A DNA stretch of 64,000 bases from Hysterangium stoloniferum (taxonomy: Eukaryota; Basidiomycota; Agaricomycetes; Hysterangiales; Hysterangiaceae): positions 186,001-250,000 of the forward strand of contig WHVD01000121.1 of the NCBI GenBank assembly GCA_015178975.1, read 5' to 3'. Positions 43,689-55,299 of the stretch are shown piece after piece. The position numbers were made by a program, and so were the translations under genes. Each line of letters opens with the position of its first letter. Positions within the stretch are counted from its first letter, which is position 1. Under the pieces are notes generated by a model. That model worked only from the letters and a program-made list of their open reading frames with translations, was not told the DNA's origin and searched no databases.

Positions 43689-43907
43689 TCACGGCTTAAC
43701 ATGTCCCACGTCACTCCTAAACCTAACATTATGTAAGCCGATAAGATCAAATAGCTCATTGGCAAAGAATGGGGTGGCCATGTCCCATACGAAGGCTTTG
43801 CCGAAACACCGGTCCTTGATGCGATCAAACGCTAAGTTGCCGAGACGCGTCGCTGTGTTTGGTTGTTTGTTGTTGGTAAATTTTGGTCCCGCTTCCCACA
43901 CCGACAC
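43689..43907 (-). CDS. Unrecognised ORF upstream of the kinase gene
   Basis: A 73-codon frame (MSVWEAGPKFTNNKQPNTAT…) whose flanks may be spliced. It is CpG-normal and transcribed in the same direction as the kinase, 60 bp upstream of its ATG. No domain recognised. Confidence 0.25.
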   Translation of the reverse strand: MSVWEAGPKFTNNKQPNTATRLGNLAFDRIKDRCFGKAFVWDMATPFFANELFDLIGLHNVRFRSDVGHVKP

Positions 43908-44258
43908 CTGGTATGCTGTTTCTCAAGTTAGATGATTGACCCAGTCTGAGCTCCCAGCTACAAGTATGTATTTTTTTTATCAGCTGATACACTGTCTCTC
44001 AAGTTAGTACAAGAAATTTTACACCGTCCTTACTAAATACTTGCGAAAACACAAGAAATACGAACCTTAAAAAATTTCATCGTATATTGATCAGATCAGC
44101 AGTCCGGTGAACTATATTGTAGCGGCAATCACTGAAAATTGATCGGCTAAGCCTTCGTATGGGGGAAATAAGATCACCCATCAGTGATGTACAGTCATAT
44201 TTTGGATACCCCGACCCAACAATATAACATCCAGACAAGGGCTACCGATACGTAATAC

Positions 44259-44400
44259 CTAGCTATCTTTAAGTGAAATATTCTTATGGACAATCTAGGC
44301 TAGCCCATGTATAGAATATAGTTACCGTGCACCATGAACGCACCTAAATTGAATCTCTCTCCCTCTCTTTACTCCATCTCATTTGACTCATGTCGAATGT
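44259..44400 (-). repeat. Repeat D fragment at the edge of DUF2235 copy 2
   Basis: Inverted match to 9830-9970. It marks the end of the inverted duplication containing the DUF2235 copies. Confidence 0.8.
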
Positions 44401-44720
44401 CCAAGTCACTCGCTAAACCAAAACCACCGTCATCCCGTCATCCGTCATTTCGTCCTCATACACACTACATTATGTACTGGTATGTTGTTTCAACGTGATT
44501 CTGGTAGTGATCACTCTCGCTGGCCTTCTCCTTGGGTAGCCCACTTATCGGATGGGAGCTGTTCACATTCATCACCCGTTGGTGCATTAGGCAGCACACT
44601 ACATTATCTCTCCGTCTACACATTCTCACATTTTTGCATTATATTACTAGGAATATACCTCCCGTCATCACTCCTAAGAGCACACTCAACCTGCAAGCAA
44701 TCCGAGATTGAGGTGGGCTG
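44390..44720 (+). pseudogene. Counterpart of the small ORF at 9554-9844
   Basis: It starts MSNVQVT at 44390 but meets TAA at codon 9. Downstream blocks correspond to the other copy with indels, so if it was ever coding it is now broken. Confidence 0.3.
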
Positions 44721-45210
44721 ACCAAACATCCTTCATAATCACCTCGTCGTTCGTGACGCCTTCATCTTCGCTGGTCAAAACCCCCCGTATCTCCAGCACA
44801 GAGCCCATCCAGATGGGTTACAGTGCGGGCATGAAAGACAAACTTTGGTAGAGTATCTGGAAGGGGAGTAGGCTGTGACAGAAAGACTGGAGTGTGGTTC
44901 GGGGAGGCGAGGAAACAAGGTTGTTTCGGGTTAGGGAGCTGATGTAGCGTTCACGTGTGAGAATGGACGTAGTGGTATTATGGAGGGCAGCAACGAGGTA
45001 GTGGGAGGCAATAGGGCAGTCACAATGGGTCTGTAGAGGCAGAAGTCAGCATGGCGGTGCAGATGTGTGGAATGCATCAATCGGGGGCGATATTGAGGTA
45101 GTCTTTGAATCTGGTGGAGGCGGCGATAAATCTGAGCTGGCGCTGCGATGGCGCAATATTCAAGTCGAAAAACTGCCATTTATTTCTCTCGCTTCATGAT
45201 TCGCTCTCCC

Positions 45211-48200
45211 TCATAGGATTGGCTCCTCCGGGACCCCCGGTGGACCGTCGTTTCTTTTACTGCTGGTGTGGGGTTCATCTAGATAAATTAACATTGAGGA
45301 CGCAAAAAAAAAATAGATATATTTCCATAAGATAACGACACACCACATTGTGCAAGAACCGCCTCCAGCCGTTCAGCGGATTCGCGGATGTATTTCTGGT
45401 CACTTTTCAGACATCGTCCTATCAAGGTGTGAGTTTCTTGAGTGGGAATTTGGGAGCGAATTTCGTCTGTAGCAGCATTAAATATCTTGACATATGTCAG
45501 TGGGGAGATACTTACCAAATTCCGAAAGTCGCTCTAGGATTTTGGCACGCTTATAATCGCCGTACGCGTCAGGTTTGAGGCTCAAGACGGACTTGAAAAA
45601 ACTTTTAAAGTCAAATGTCTTCATCTGAGCTCGAGCCGCGTCTGTACTCAACAAATGCTTTAGCGATTTAGTTGGAAATATTATTGTGTATTACCATATT
45701 GCAGCATGTTGGCAAGGAATAACACCCAAGAATATAACTCATACAAAGTGTACCTCACAACGTTCTCATTTAAGAAAATGTGGTTGACAACAGCGTCGAA
45801 AATACCAGACGACAAAATTCCTTTGCGTCCATCATCTGAGGTGGGGTTCAGATACCGTACAAACACCGCCAAGTCGAACCATTACTAACCATAGTGCATG
45901 AAGGTACTAATGAGACGGGCGGGCAATGAGATTTCAAAAAATGAATCTTTCCAGATGAGATCCGCCGAAAGAACGTTTGCACAATGCTTGAGGACGTTAG
46001 AAGATAAGATACGACTTCGCAACTCGTCTGTCGTTGATTGAGTTAAATCAGCGTATATTTTACGGGGCTTACCATTTCGCGCCATCACGTCTAAGGCCCT
46101 ATTAATCATGAAGGCATCACTGCTCCACTCAACAGCCCGCAACTGAAACCCTATCGTATCCAAAGCAATTTCAATGAAATCCGATGCCAACATGAAGCGG
46201 CTCAGGTCGACTGATATTATTTAGTTGATGACTCTGACACGGAATTGTGCTTGGCGTACCACTTGCACACATAAATGCTACTGACCTCCAGGAGGACTCT
46301 CGAACTTCCTCATCGTCGTCTCCCAGCCCATTTCGGAGGGACGCAAGGCATTGTTCCCAGTCAACCGTACCGCGGATCTCATCTATATGACATGAGCAGC
46401 TTATCACGGATATTGTAAGGCATTGTACGATCGAAAGCCAAGCGCGCGGCAAATTCGATGCCAAGCATGTTAAATTTGATGATGAAACACACCTTTTTAT
46501 AGGGGGAGTCCACCAATTATTGCAACTTTTCATATGAAGATGCTAATTGTGGACCATGTATTTGGAGGTTAATGTGTGTCAGAACCACTATACACCTCCC
46601 CGAGCATCCAACCTATATTGTCAGGAGGTGCTACACTAACTGACACAAGATATTGAGACACAAGTACTTTTATTACAAGCTTATTAAACTCTTGTATATT
46701 GTGTATTGCAATAGAGTCAACTCATACTATTTTTAATAAAGCATGCAGACCATTTTGGTCTGATCGGAGAGCGGGGATAAAACGGACTCAATAATCCCGG
46801 CATTCATCAGGTGACGGCAAACGGCATCTATCATACAAGTTAACACGTGCTATTTCTGTCCGTTGACCAGCTTTACCATTGTTCAAAACACCTTCCAGTG
46901 CGGCAGGAGACCAATTTCGGAAGTCCCCTTGAGTGACGTTTGATTCTTGTCGGTGTGATAGAAGTTCCTTGAAAAATGCTTCGTCACACGAGCCAAGAAT
47001 CTTCATAAGACACTTTGTGGATGAGTCAGCATCGCCATCTGTGCTATCAAAATGACGCCAGGGATTGAAGGATCGATCGATGCTCTGGGGATGATATGCA
47101 AGATGATGGATTATAGATATAAGCTGTGAAAGAAAGCGTGGCCTGAGTGACGCCAAGCGATCCCCGGTGTTGTCCACAGAGCACAAAGCTTCTCGCACCT
47201 TGTCTAAAACATACAGATTAGTATGCGTTGAGAAGATATAATGGGTGAATTTAGGAACATGACTTGAGGATAATTTTCAGATGGTGCAACCCCCCCGTTG
47301 GGTCAGCTGCACTGTCAATCATTTTGAGGATGAGCTCTGTGGCATAGGGATCAAATATATCAAGTTCAAATAGATCATTCTTGTCGTCCTCAATTCGCCA
47401 CGGGAGGTCATACTCAGCTTTCGGCTTATAAGGGGTCACGTACTCGGACCATGTTCCTTTGCCAACAGGAAGAAGGGCCTTGGGCAAATATGGTTCCACA
47501 GAATATCCCAAGGAGACGTGCACCGTCTGTCCAGGTTGTATTTGGCGTCCCCGACCATGATGGGGCCTTGTATGTGATACAAATTAGTATATTCATCTTA
47601 TATTGACAGCATGTGTGTACCACCAAGTGACACTATCGGCTGACTGGTAGGATAGCTGTTTCATAGGTAGATACTCCAGAATTTGCCAAGGAAGCGTCAG
47701 GGATTCACGCATTGAGCCTAGCTCATCCCAGTTCCACGCTACATTGGAACGGTCTAGTTTCAGACCTGCCCACACAGCTTCAAAGGACATCCATAAGAAG
47801 GAAGGGTGTCTGCGGTCTAGGTTGCCATTAACAATGTTCCCTCCACCTCTGCACATCGTAGTGAGTTAGCAAGGAGTATATTGAAGAAATAGGATTAAAT
47901 AGACTGAAATATCTGAATGGGTTCCAGGAAACCACACTTCCTTGATGTGCAGAATTTTCTGTGATCGCTGTCTCTTTTTCGGCAAGGTAGGGTTTTCACT
48001 TGGGGTGTGAGGGATTGAAGCGATCCGGTCATTATGTGGAGGATCTTGCGGCGGATTCTTCGATGATTCTGCGAAAAGCATGTATAATAAATCCATGCTG
48101 TTATACAACGGCTTACTTTCATCACCCATGACTCCACCACACGCATACTTGGGAAGGAATTTAACTCGGCACTCATCGAGGGCCAGCGCATGGCGAAAAT

Positions 48201-49464
48201 AACAAATATGATCCAATTTCACCGTGCCGGGAAGATTCCGACCTCTCACAATCCTGATGGAAGAGACAGTATCCCTAATAACGCATAGGGATCATTATTA
48301 ATAGGGAATACCGACCAACCAGGTAATGAATTGTACCAGACCCCAATAAAATGCACTCGTACGCCTTTTCTCAAGAAGGTATCTTTGAAACGTTTTGCCA
48401 AGTTTAGGGGCTCTGATGGTAATGAAGGCCGTGGTGATCTCTTGAGGTATTTTTGAAAGAATCCAGATTTGAAAAGTCCCTTATCCTTGGGAACAGGTGT
48501 TCCCTCGGGACGATTCAATTCCGGAGACGGGTCTTCCGATTGATGCGCCTCTTCAATAGGTTCCTTTAAGAGAGATGACCTCCTTTTCCATGGTCTTGAA
48601 AAGCGACGGCTAGGTGGGGTGGTTCCATCGCTCCTCGGATCTGCATATAACTCGTATGCACTAATATGACCTCAGTAGTCTCCTGGGATTCATATGCGGA
48701 AACCTATCTCACAATGGAATCTGTTCTTCGTTCCCTTTGTACATCAGACCAACCTAATCATATCAGATCTCATAAAATCTTCACTTAGCTAATACGGCAT
48801 AATGACTTACTTTGTCAATCATTCTGGCCAAAACGCGCACTTGATAAGCCCCACGTGAAAATCCTATCATACACGGATGTGATCATTTAATGAGTGTCAG
48901 TAAGCACCAAATTTGTTCTATCTCACCGAACAAATAAATTTTGTCACCATCTTGGTAATTATCGGCCAACCACCGGTATGCACTGATGACAATCTTCTCA
49001 AAATTCCTTGGAGATGCGGTGTTTAGTTGGCTACAAGCTAGACACATTGTTGACATACCAGGCAATCGCCAAATCAATTTTGTTGTTAACAACTTGTTTC
49101 AGGTAACTCCAAGACTTCCAAGACGGTTTAGCATAAGTACCGACACCACTGTTATAGTAAGTGAGTTGTGTCCCGTCATCCTTAACGAGCTGACTGTATA
49201 GCTCGATAACATTAGTGTTCTGCAGAGCCAAGTCTAAAACATTATAAAACCTCTGGAAGATATTTGAAGTTACCTTTTCTCCAAATTGATTGGAGGTACC
49301 GTCAATGCAAACGATCAAATTCCTGCCAGACTTCCCTTCAGGTGGGGCTTTACATTCGCATAGTGTTCCTTCGGGATTTTCACTACATGATGAGTGAGTA
49401 ACACTAAGTCGAACATCAATGATAGACCTTATTAGTATATTGCTGACCTTGGGTTGTCGGCCAT
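45211..49464 (-). pseudogene. DUF2235 protein with helical C-terminal region, copy 2 (inverted)
   Basis: Exon 1 is 49464-49448 (ATG, MADNPS); then 49382-49274, 49219-49059, 49006-48927, 48863-48811, 48753-48713, 48660-48337, 48274-48117, 48068-47909, 47848-47621 and 47566-about 47272, then the helical tail to 45211. The DUF2235 motifs LIVCIDGTSNQFGEK, NTNVIELYSQLVKDDG and GFSRGAYQVRVL are intact. Lesions differ from copy 1: the splice donor after exon 9 is TT instead of GT (47907-47908), there is an extra G in a G-run near 47296 and TGG became TGA nearby, and a 271-bp LTR sits in a late exon (46468-46738). Exon 7 keeps about 20 codons that copy 1 lost. Spacing and intron positions match copy 1. 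Confidence 0.85.
46468..46738 (+). mobile_element. Solo LTR H2, 271 bp, in an exon of DUF2235 copy 2
   Basis: Termini are TGTTAAATTTGATG and ACTATTTTTAATA. AAGCA is duplicated exactly (46463-46467, 46739-46743). It is nearly identical to H1, including length. Confidence 0.95.
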
Positions 49465-50501
49465 CTTGCTCAAGCTGGATGGATATCGCCTGGTTGGTTT
49501 GGAGACACCATCTAGCCTCTTACCTCGACTAGAGACACCATCAGTTTAGAGTTCATTCTGGATAGGAACTTCAATGCTGGCGAACACTCAACATCAGTCA
49601 GTGAGTGGAGTGAGCATAGCCTGCAGAAATCATCACAGTCGACGCTGAATTCTTGGACAAGAGAAACGAAATACAGATGTGTTAAGAGATCAACTATATA
49701 AAGATTTAAGTCTCACTAATAATAATAAAAATATCAAGTATATTACCTCTATGGTAAAAAACCTTCATGGTAAAGGACCCCTATAGTAAAGGACCTCTAT
49801 AGGTAAATGAGCCCTTGGGTGGGCGGGGCGTTTTTAGATGCCGTACAGGTACCGTTTTTAGTGCCATCTTACTAAACCCTGGTCCCATACTGGTAAATTT
49901 GTGTTTCGGAAGCATGTTTGAAATTGTGGGAGCAAATCTTCGCGCCACAGGAGCATTTTCATCAATGCCGGAGCATTCCAACTTTTCCCGCGCTCAAAGG
50001 AAGCCCGGAAGCCTGCTGGATAGCCTTGAAGCTGCCACACCTTCTCCCTTTCCCTCTTCCTCTGCTCCCCTCTGCTCCCCAACTCATAATTAGCTACTGT
50101 GGAATATTTTTGAGAGCTGTTAGACCAAAGACAAAGGTGAGTGAATTTGTAAAGCCTGTTCTTTGATCTATTTTTAAATTCTCATGCAATATCAAAGGTG
50201 TGTTCTATTTATTGTTATTTAATTATCATTTTTTTAATGATTAAATAATTTATATCCAGTCAAAACTGCTCCTTCCTGGCAGTTTTCTTTTATTCATTTT
50301 TTGTTATACACAGTATAATGCCCACTCTGAAATTTGAGGTGTGTTCTGGGCCTTTTTAGACTGTTTTGAATTATTTACACATTATTTTTGTATTTTGGGG
50401 GTATTTATTGAAACAGTTGAATAATGCTTTACAGAACACTCTATGAGTGTGTAAGTAAACACTAATATATTCAACTGTAAAGACATACCTGTGAGTGTAT
50501 G
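49465..50501. other. DUF2235 upstream region and spacer
   Basis: 49465-49690 is shared with 4540-4726, 31550-31628 and 35055-35300. At 49690-49860 small TAGTAAAGGACCTCTAT repeats occur. 49990-50060 is pyrimidine-rich (CTTCTCCCTTTCCCTCTTCC). No gene was recognised. Confidence 0.5.
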
Positions 50502-50698
50502 TGTTAAGGGTGCGTACACGGAGGGTTTCCGGAGAAACTGGTGGAAAAGCCGGTAGGACTTGGCTTCAGCTTATAGGCTCTGCCCTCGTGAGATCATCTT
50601 GTCCAATTTCAAATGGGCGGATGGGAATCCTGGGAAGTCTGGGCAGAGTTCATGGGTTGAGAGGTCGGGGAGTCAAGATAGAAAAGTTAGAGGTCGAG
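50502..50698 (-). mobile_element. Old solo LTR A3, left piece (rest at 59548-60164)
   Basis: A minus-orientation LTR A begins here (TGTTAAGGGTGCG) and is cut at 50698 by the chromovirus. It resumes at 59548 and ends CATAACA at 60164. GTATG flanks the reconstructed LTR (50497-50501, 60165-60169). The two pieces sum to about 810 bp, the normal length. Confidence 0.93.
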
Positions 50699-51496
50699 TG
50701 TTACGACTGGAAATCCTGCCAGACTCCGGGCACTAACTTATACACACCCACGCCCTATCCGCACCCATTATCAGTTTACTGGAATTCCCACCGGACTCCA
50801 TACGTCAGCCTCATCTATGTTCATCTTCGTTACATTGTGTTTCAGTCACCGGAAAACCCACTGGACTCTGTTCTGTCTATGTCCAACCTCATCCCGCGCA
50901 TCAGTCACCGGACCCCACTCAGAAAACCTGTTACCTCTCTAACAGAGCCCCATTCCCATTTTAGTCAAATGACCTGTCACGATTCGGACTCTGCTCCCGC
51001 TCCATTTCCCGATATGGTTTATGATTTGTCACTATTCGGACTCCACTCTGTCCTGTCCCATTCCTAACACCAATTTGGTGCTTACATTTCCCGTTTTATG
51101 TTTTGCTCATTCTTTTTCATTATTACTGGATTCGGTATGACATTTACTCCACGGTCTATTTAAACTGTACATACAATCCAGTCAGAAAATCAGCTTAGAT
51201 TCCCCCCAGTAATCTAATACATTTTCCACTCTAAACTCCTGCTTGAATTACACTGCTCGCACTAGTCAGAGCCCACGGGCTCTGGCGCATCTATCTCTCT
51301 CACGCCATCTCGACCCACAACCTCCGACCTACGACCCCTCGACCCACAACCCCTGCCCAGACTCCCCAGGATTCCCGTCCACCCATCTGAAATTGGATGA
51401 CACAATCTAGCGAGGGCGCAGCCTATAAGCTGAAGCCAATTCCTACCGGATATTCCGCAGGTTTCTCCGGAGACCTGCCCTGTATGTATCCTAACA
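50699..51496 (+). mobile_element. 5' LTR of the chromovirus
   Basis: TGTTACGACTGG … GTATCCTAACA. It contains TATTTAAA (51157-51164) and the conserved box at 51414-51439. Confidence 0.95.
51157..51190 (+). promoter_or_regulatory. LTR promoter: TATTTAAA and probable transcript start
   Basis: TATTTAAA at 51157-51164 is followed 23 nt after its first base by AGTCAGAAAAT (51180-51190), which complements the primer site after the LTR. In self-priming elements the complement lies at the very 5' end of the RNA, so transcription probably begins near 51180. Inference. Confidence 0.6.
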
Positions 51497-51498
51497 GT

Positions 51499-51509
51499 AT
51501 TTTCTGACT
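51499..51509 (+). promoter_or_regulatory. Self-priming primer-binding site
   Basis: ATTTTCTGACT lies 2 nt after the LTR and is the exact 11-nt complement of LTR bases 51180-51190. No tRNA 3'-end complement (TGG…) is present. Tf1 and sushi elements are known to use such an 11-nt self-primer. Confidence 0.7.
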
Positions 51510-51532
51510 AAGACTTGCAGATTGTTTTCATT

Positions 51533-52692
51533 ATGCCACCAAGAAGAAATACACGCACACAGGCATCATTACCTGGACTGTCGACTCTTCATTCCACATT
51601 AACTTTGTATACCAGTCAGATGCTTGTGAACCAGTCGGAACCCATGGAAGAAGCCCGTATCGAAGAAGTCCCGGAAAACCAGGACGACTCCGAGCACAAG
51701 GACGAATCCATGGCCCCCGACAAGGGCAAAGGTGTCGAAAATCCTCCGCCTATCGAATGACTGCACTTGAGGGATCCTACTTCTGAATTTCTTGCAGGTA
51801 CTATAGATAAATTTATGACACACCTGCTCGAAGAATGAAAGAAAAAGGAACAAGAATCTCCATGGTCAAAAGTCAATGCTCCAGAACCCTTCACGGGTTC
51901 CAACCCAAACAAACTCTCTACTTTCCTCATGCAATGTTGCTTCAATTTCCACAATCTATCCACCGCATTCTCCACAGACTCCCGAAAAGTCAACTACGCA
52001 CTTTCATACTTGTCAGAATCTGCATTGAAATGGTTTGAACTGGCTTTTAGTGGACTTTCTGAGGAAGAGCTGCTTTGGCTCGAAGATTGGGATGCTTTTG
52101 TTGAGGAGCTTGAAACCACCCATATGATCCAACAGGAGAAGCCGAGAATAGTCTCACAAATCTTCATATGAAGGACATGCAGCGCATCATGGACTATATT
52201 GTCCAATTCAATAATATTGCAGCTCGTTGTCAGTGGGGTGATCCCGCTCTCCACCACCAATTCTATGCCGGTCTGCTGTCCTGCCTTAAAGACGAAGTCT
52301 CGAAAGGAGAAGATGGCAAGCCAAAAACCCTGTCCTGTATGCACCTCAAAGCTCAAAACATGGACGCATGTTATTGGGAACGTCGTGCGGAAGTTGCCCA
52401 CGAGACCTCTGTGGACAAAGTGAACAAGTCCACAGCCAATAAAAACAACAACAACAACTCGTCAACCAGCAACCAGAACTCCACGCAATCTGACAAGAAG
52501 AACAATAAAAAGTCTTCGAACAACAACAACAATAACAACAAGGACAATAACAAGGGTCAACAGTCTGGCAAGCAAGCCAGAAAACCCAACCTCTCAGGCA
52601 AACTCAGACCAGATGGGAAATTGACCCCACAGGAAAGACAATGTCACATGGGCAATAACCTCTGTCTCTTGTATGGGAAACCCAGTCATTGA
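51533..52692 (+). pseudogene. Chromovirus gag
   Basis: ATG at 51533 (MPPRRNTRTQ). TGA codons at 51758-51760 and about 51836 break the frame. The capsid-like domain follows (FTGSNPNKLSTFLMQ … ALKWFE … WEDAF-like segment), a shift near 52165, then HLKAQNMDACYWER, an Asn-rich stretch (52435-52560) and the zinc knuckle. The knuckle reads CLLYGKPSH then TGA: the second Cys is Tyr, so zinc binding is lost. The stops fit CGA or TGG changed to TGA. Confidence 0.88.
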
Positions 52693-52919
52693 GTCCCAGA
52701 ATGTCCACTGGGAAAAGCAAACTCTTCAAAGGGTCGTACAGCCAAGGCCTCCACGGAAACCCCGTCAAAGGACAAACTGGCTTCTGATTCAAAAAAAGAG
52801 TAAGCAACCCCGTGGACTCCATGTAGGTTGGGGGTTGTGTTGCCTCTCCGCACATTCAAGAGTTTACTCACCTCAATGCATCTGCTCTTTCACATTCTGA
52901 TTCATTTTTCATTAAAATT

Positions 52920-53235
52920 ATGTCTAATATGATCCCGAAATTCGTTTTTTCAGCTCTCATAGATTCTGGCTTGACTCATTGTTTTTTAGATACAAAATTC
53001 ATGCAAAAAAGTTCTTTGTCAACTTATTCAATAAATCCTGTCGGCCTTCGCCTCTTCGATGGCACAAGTAATTCAGTTATTACCCAAGCTTGTGATTTAT
53101 CCATCTGTTTCCTGTGTGGAACATCTCAATTGGTCACTTTCTATGTGACCCAGTTAGACTCAAGTTGCTCGGTGGTCCTAGGACATAACTGGCTTACCCG
53201 CTACAATCTGTTGATTGACTGGATAGCTAACAGTA
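52920..53235 (+). pseudogene. Chromovirus aspartic protease (interrupted)
   Basis: ALIDSGLTHCFLD has the catalytic Asp in DSG. It continues to the second fold half ([18 protein letters not shown]) and is cut at 53235 by a solo LTR. The frame resumes at 54050 with ITFWTP, an Ala/Pro/Ser-rich linker. Confidence 0.88.
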
Positions 53236-54044
53236 TGTTACGGCCCGGACAAATCCCGCCGGACTCCGGGCACTAACCTGTATGCCCTCATGTGCTACAA
53301 GCACCAATTGTCTGTTTAAAGGATTTCCCGCCCAGACTCCGTCACGTCAAGACTTGTTATGTTCGACCTCATTACGACACATATCAGTAACCGGACTTCC
53401 CCTGGACTCCGTCTCTGTCTATGTCCATCTTCGTCCCATGCATCAGTCACCGGATCCTGCTCAGAATCCCGTCACCGCTCTATTTGAGCCCCGTTCCCAT
53501 TTTAGTCAAATGACCTGTCATGATTAGGACTCCGCTCCTGCTCCGTTTCCCGTTATGGGTTATGCTTTGTCACGATTCGGACTCCACTCCGTTCCGTCCC
53601 ATTCCTAACACCAAATTTGGTGTTTACTATTCCCGTTTATGTTTTGTTAGTTTCGTTTTCATTATTACCGGATTAGTATGTCATTCACTCCATGGTCTAT
53701 TTAAACTGGCAGATGTTGTACATACAATCCAGTCAGAAAATTAGCTTAGATTCCCCCCAGTAATCTAATATATTTTCCCTACTCTAATCACACCGCTCGC
53801 ACTAGTCGGAGCCCATGGGCTCTGGTGTATCTATCTCTCTCGACTATCTCGACTCACGACTCATGACTCACGACCTCACGACCTATGACCTCCGAACCCT
53901 GCCCGGACTCCCCGGGATTCCCATCCGCCTGTTCGAAATTGGACGACACGATCTAGCGAGGGCGCAGCCTATAAGCTGAAGCCAAGTCCTACCGGATATC
54001 CCGGGGGTTTCTCATGAGACCTGCCCTGTTTGTGTATCCTAACA
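53236..54044 (+). mobile_element. Solo LTR A4 inside the chromovirus, 809 bp
   Basis: TGTTACGGCC … GTATCCTAACA with CAGTA duplicated (53231-53235, 54045-54049). Same family and orientation as the host's own LTRs. Confidence 0.96.
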
Positions 54045-54049
54045 CAGTA

Positions 54050-55170
54050 TAACATTCTGGACTCCCGTGGCAGCTGAGGAAACTGTGCCCATCCTGGTCT
54101 CCACGGCACCCATGGCCTTCCTAGCATCTGCTGTCTCGAGGACTCCTGTGATCCCTATAGCATCCATAGCTTCCCCGGAACCCACAGCACCTCCGTCTAT
54201 TTCTCTGATTAATGCTGCAGCTTGTATTAGGGCTACAAAAATGGACGGGTCCCAGGCATTCACTATCAACTTAAAAATTGATGAAGCAACTGGACATTTT
54301 TCAACCCCGGTATCTGAATCTGAGAAAGCCACTGACCTAGAAGGCATCCCAGAGAAATATCATGACTTCGTGGATGATTTTAGCAAGCGGAAAGCTGACT
54401 GGCTTCCGCCTCACAGAAAATACGACTTAAAATTGATCTCGAAGATGGCACCCAGCCACCCCTAGGACATATTCACCCACTCTCGTCCACAGAACTTTCC
54501 ACAATCCGTGATTTCCTGGATGAACATTTGTCCATAGGTTTTATCCGACCCTCAAAGTCTCCTTTTGGAGCACCTGTTCTGTTTGTCAGAAAAAAGGATG
54601 GATCCCTTAGACTATGTGTTGATTTTAGAGGCCTCAATGCTGTCACCAAAAAGGATAAGTATCCACTCCCACTCATATCTGATCTGCTCGATGCTCCACA
54701 GAATGCCAAGATTTACACCAAAATAGATCTCAAACATGCCTATCATTTGGTCCGGATTGCCATGGGTGATGAATGGAAAACCACTTTTAGAACCCATTAT
54801 GGGGCCTTCGAGTGGTTGGTGATGCCCTTTGGACTCATCAATGCTCCATCTGTTTTTCAGCATTTTATCAATGACATTTTCTCCAACATGCTCGATGTAT
54901 ATGTCATTGTTTACTTGGACGACATTCTTATCTACTCCGAGAATCCCGCAGAACACGACAAACAAGTCCATGAAGTTCTCTGGAGACTCAGACAACATGG
55001 TTTATTCACGAATGGTAAAAAATGTACTTTTGACACAGACTCCATGGAATACCTGGGTTTCATCATGGGACCCGACAGACTCCGCATGGACAAAACTAAA
55101 GTGCAAGTCATCAAAGATTGGCCTGAACCCTGAAAGGTTAAAGATATACAATCCTTCCTCAGCTTTGCCA
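54050..55170 (+). pseudogene. Chromovirus reverse transcriptase with linker
   Basis: The linker to 54465 ends in EKATDLEGIPEKYHDF. A shift follows, then the RT frame 54528-55133: [48 protein letters not shown] and the catalytic [10 protein letters not shown] intact. It ends in WPEP then TGA at about 55131 (CGA expected before KVKDIQSF) and another TGA shortly after. Confidence 0.92.
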
Positions 55171-55299
55171 ATTTTTACTGACATTGTATCTGTGGATATT
55201 CCAACATCACGGTACCCCTTACCCATCTTATGCATAAGGGTACTCTGTGGAATTTTAATGATAAGTGTCAAAAAGCTTTCAATCTTTTAAAAAATTCTT

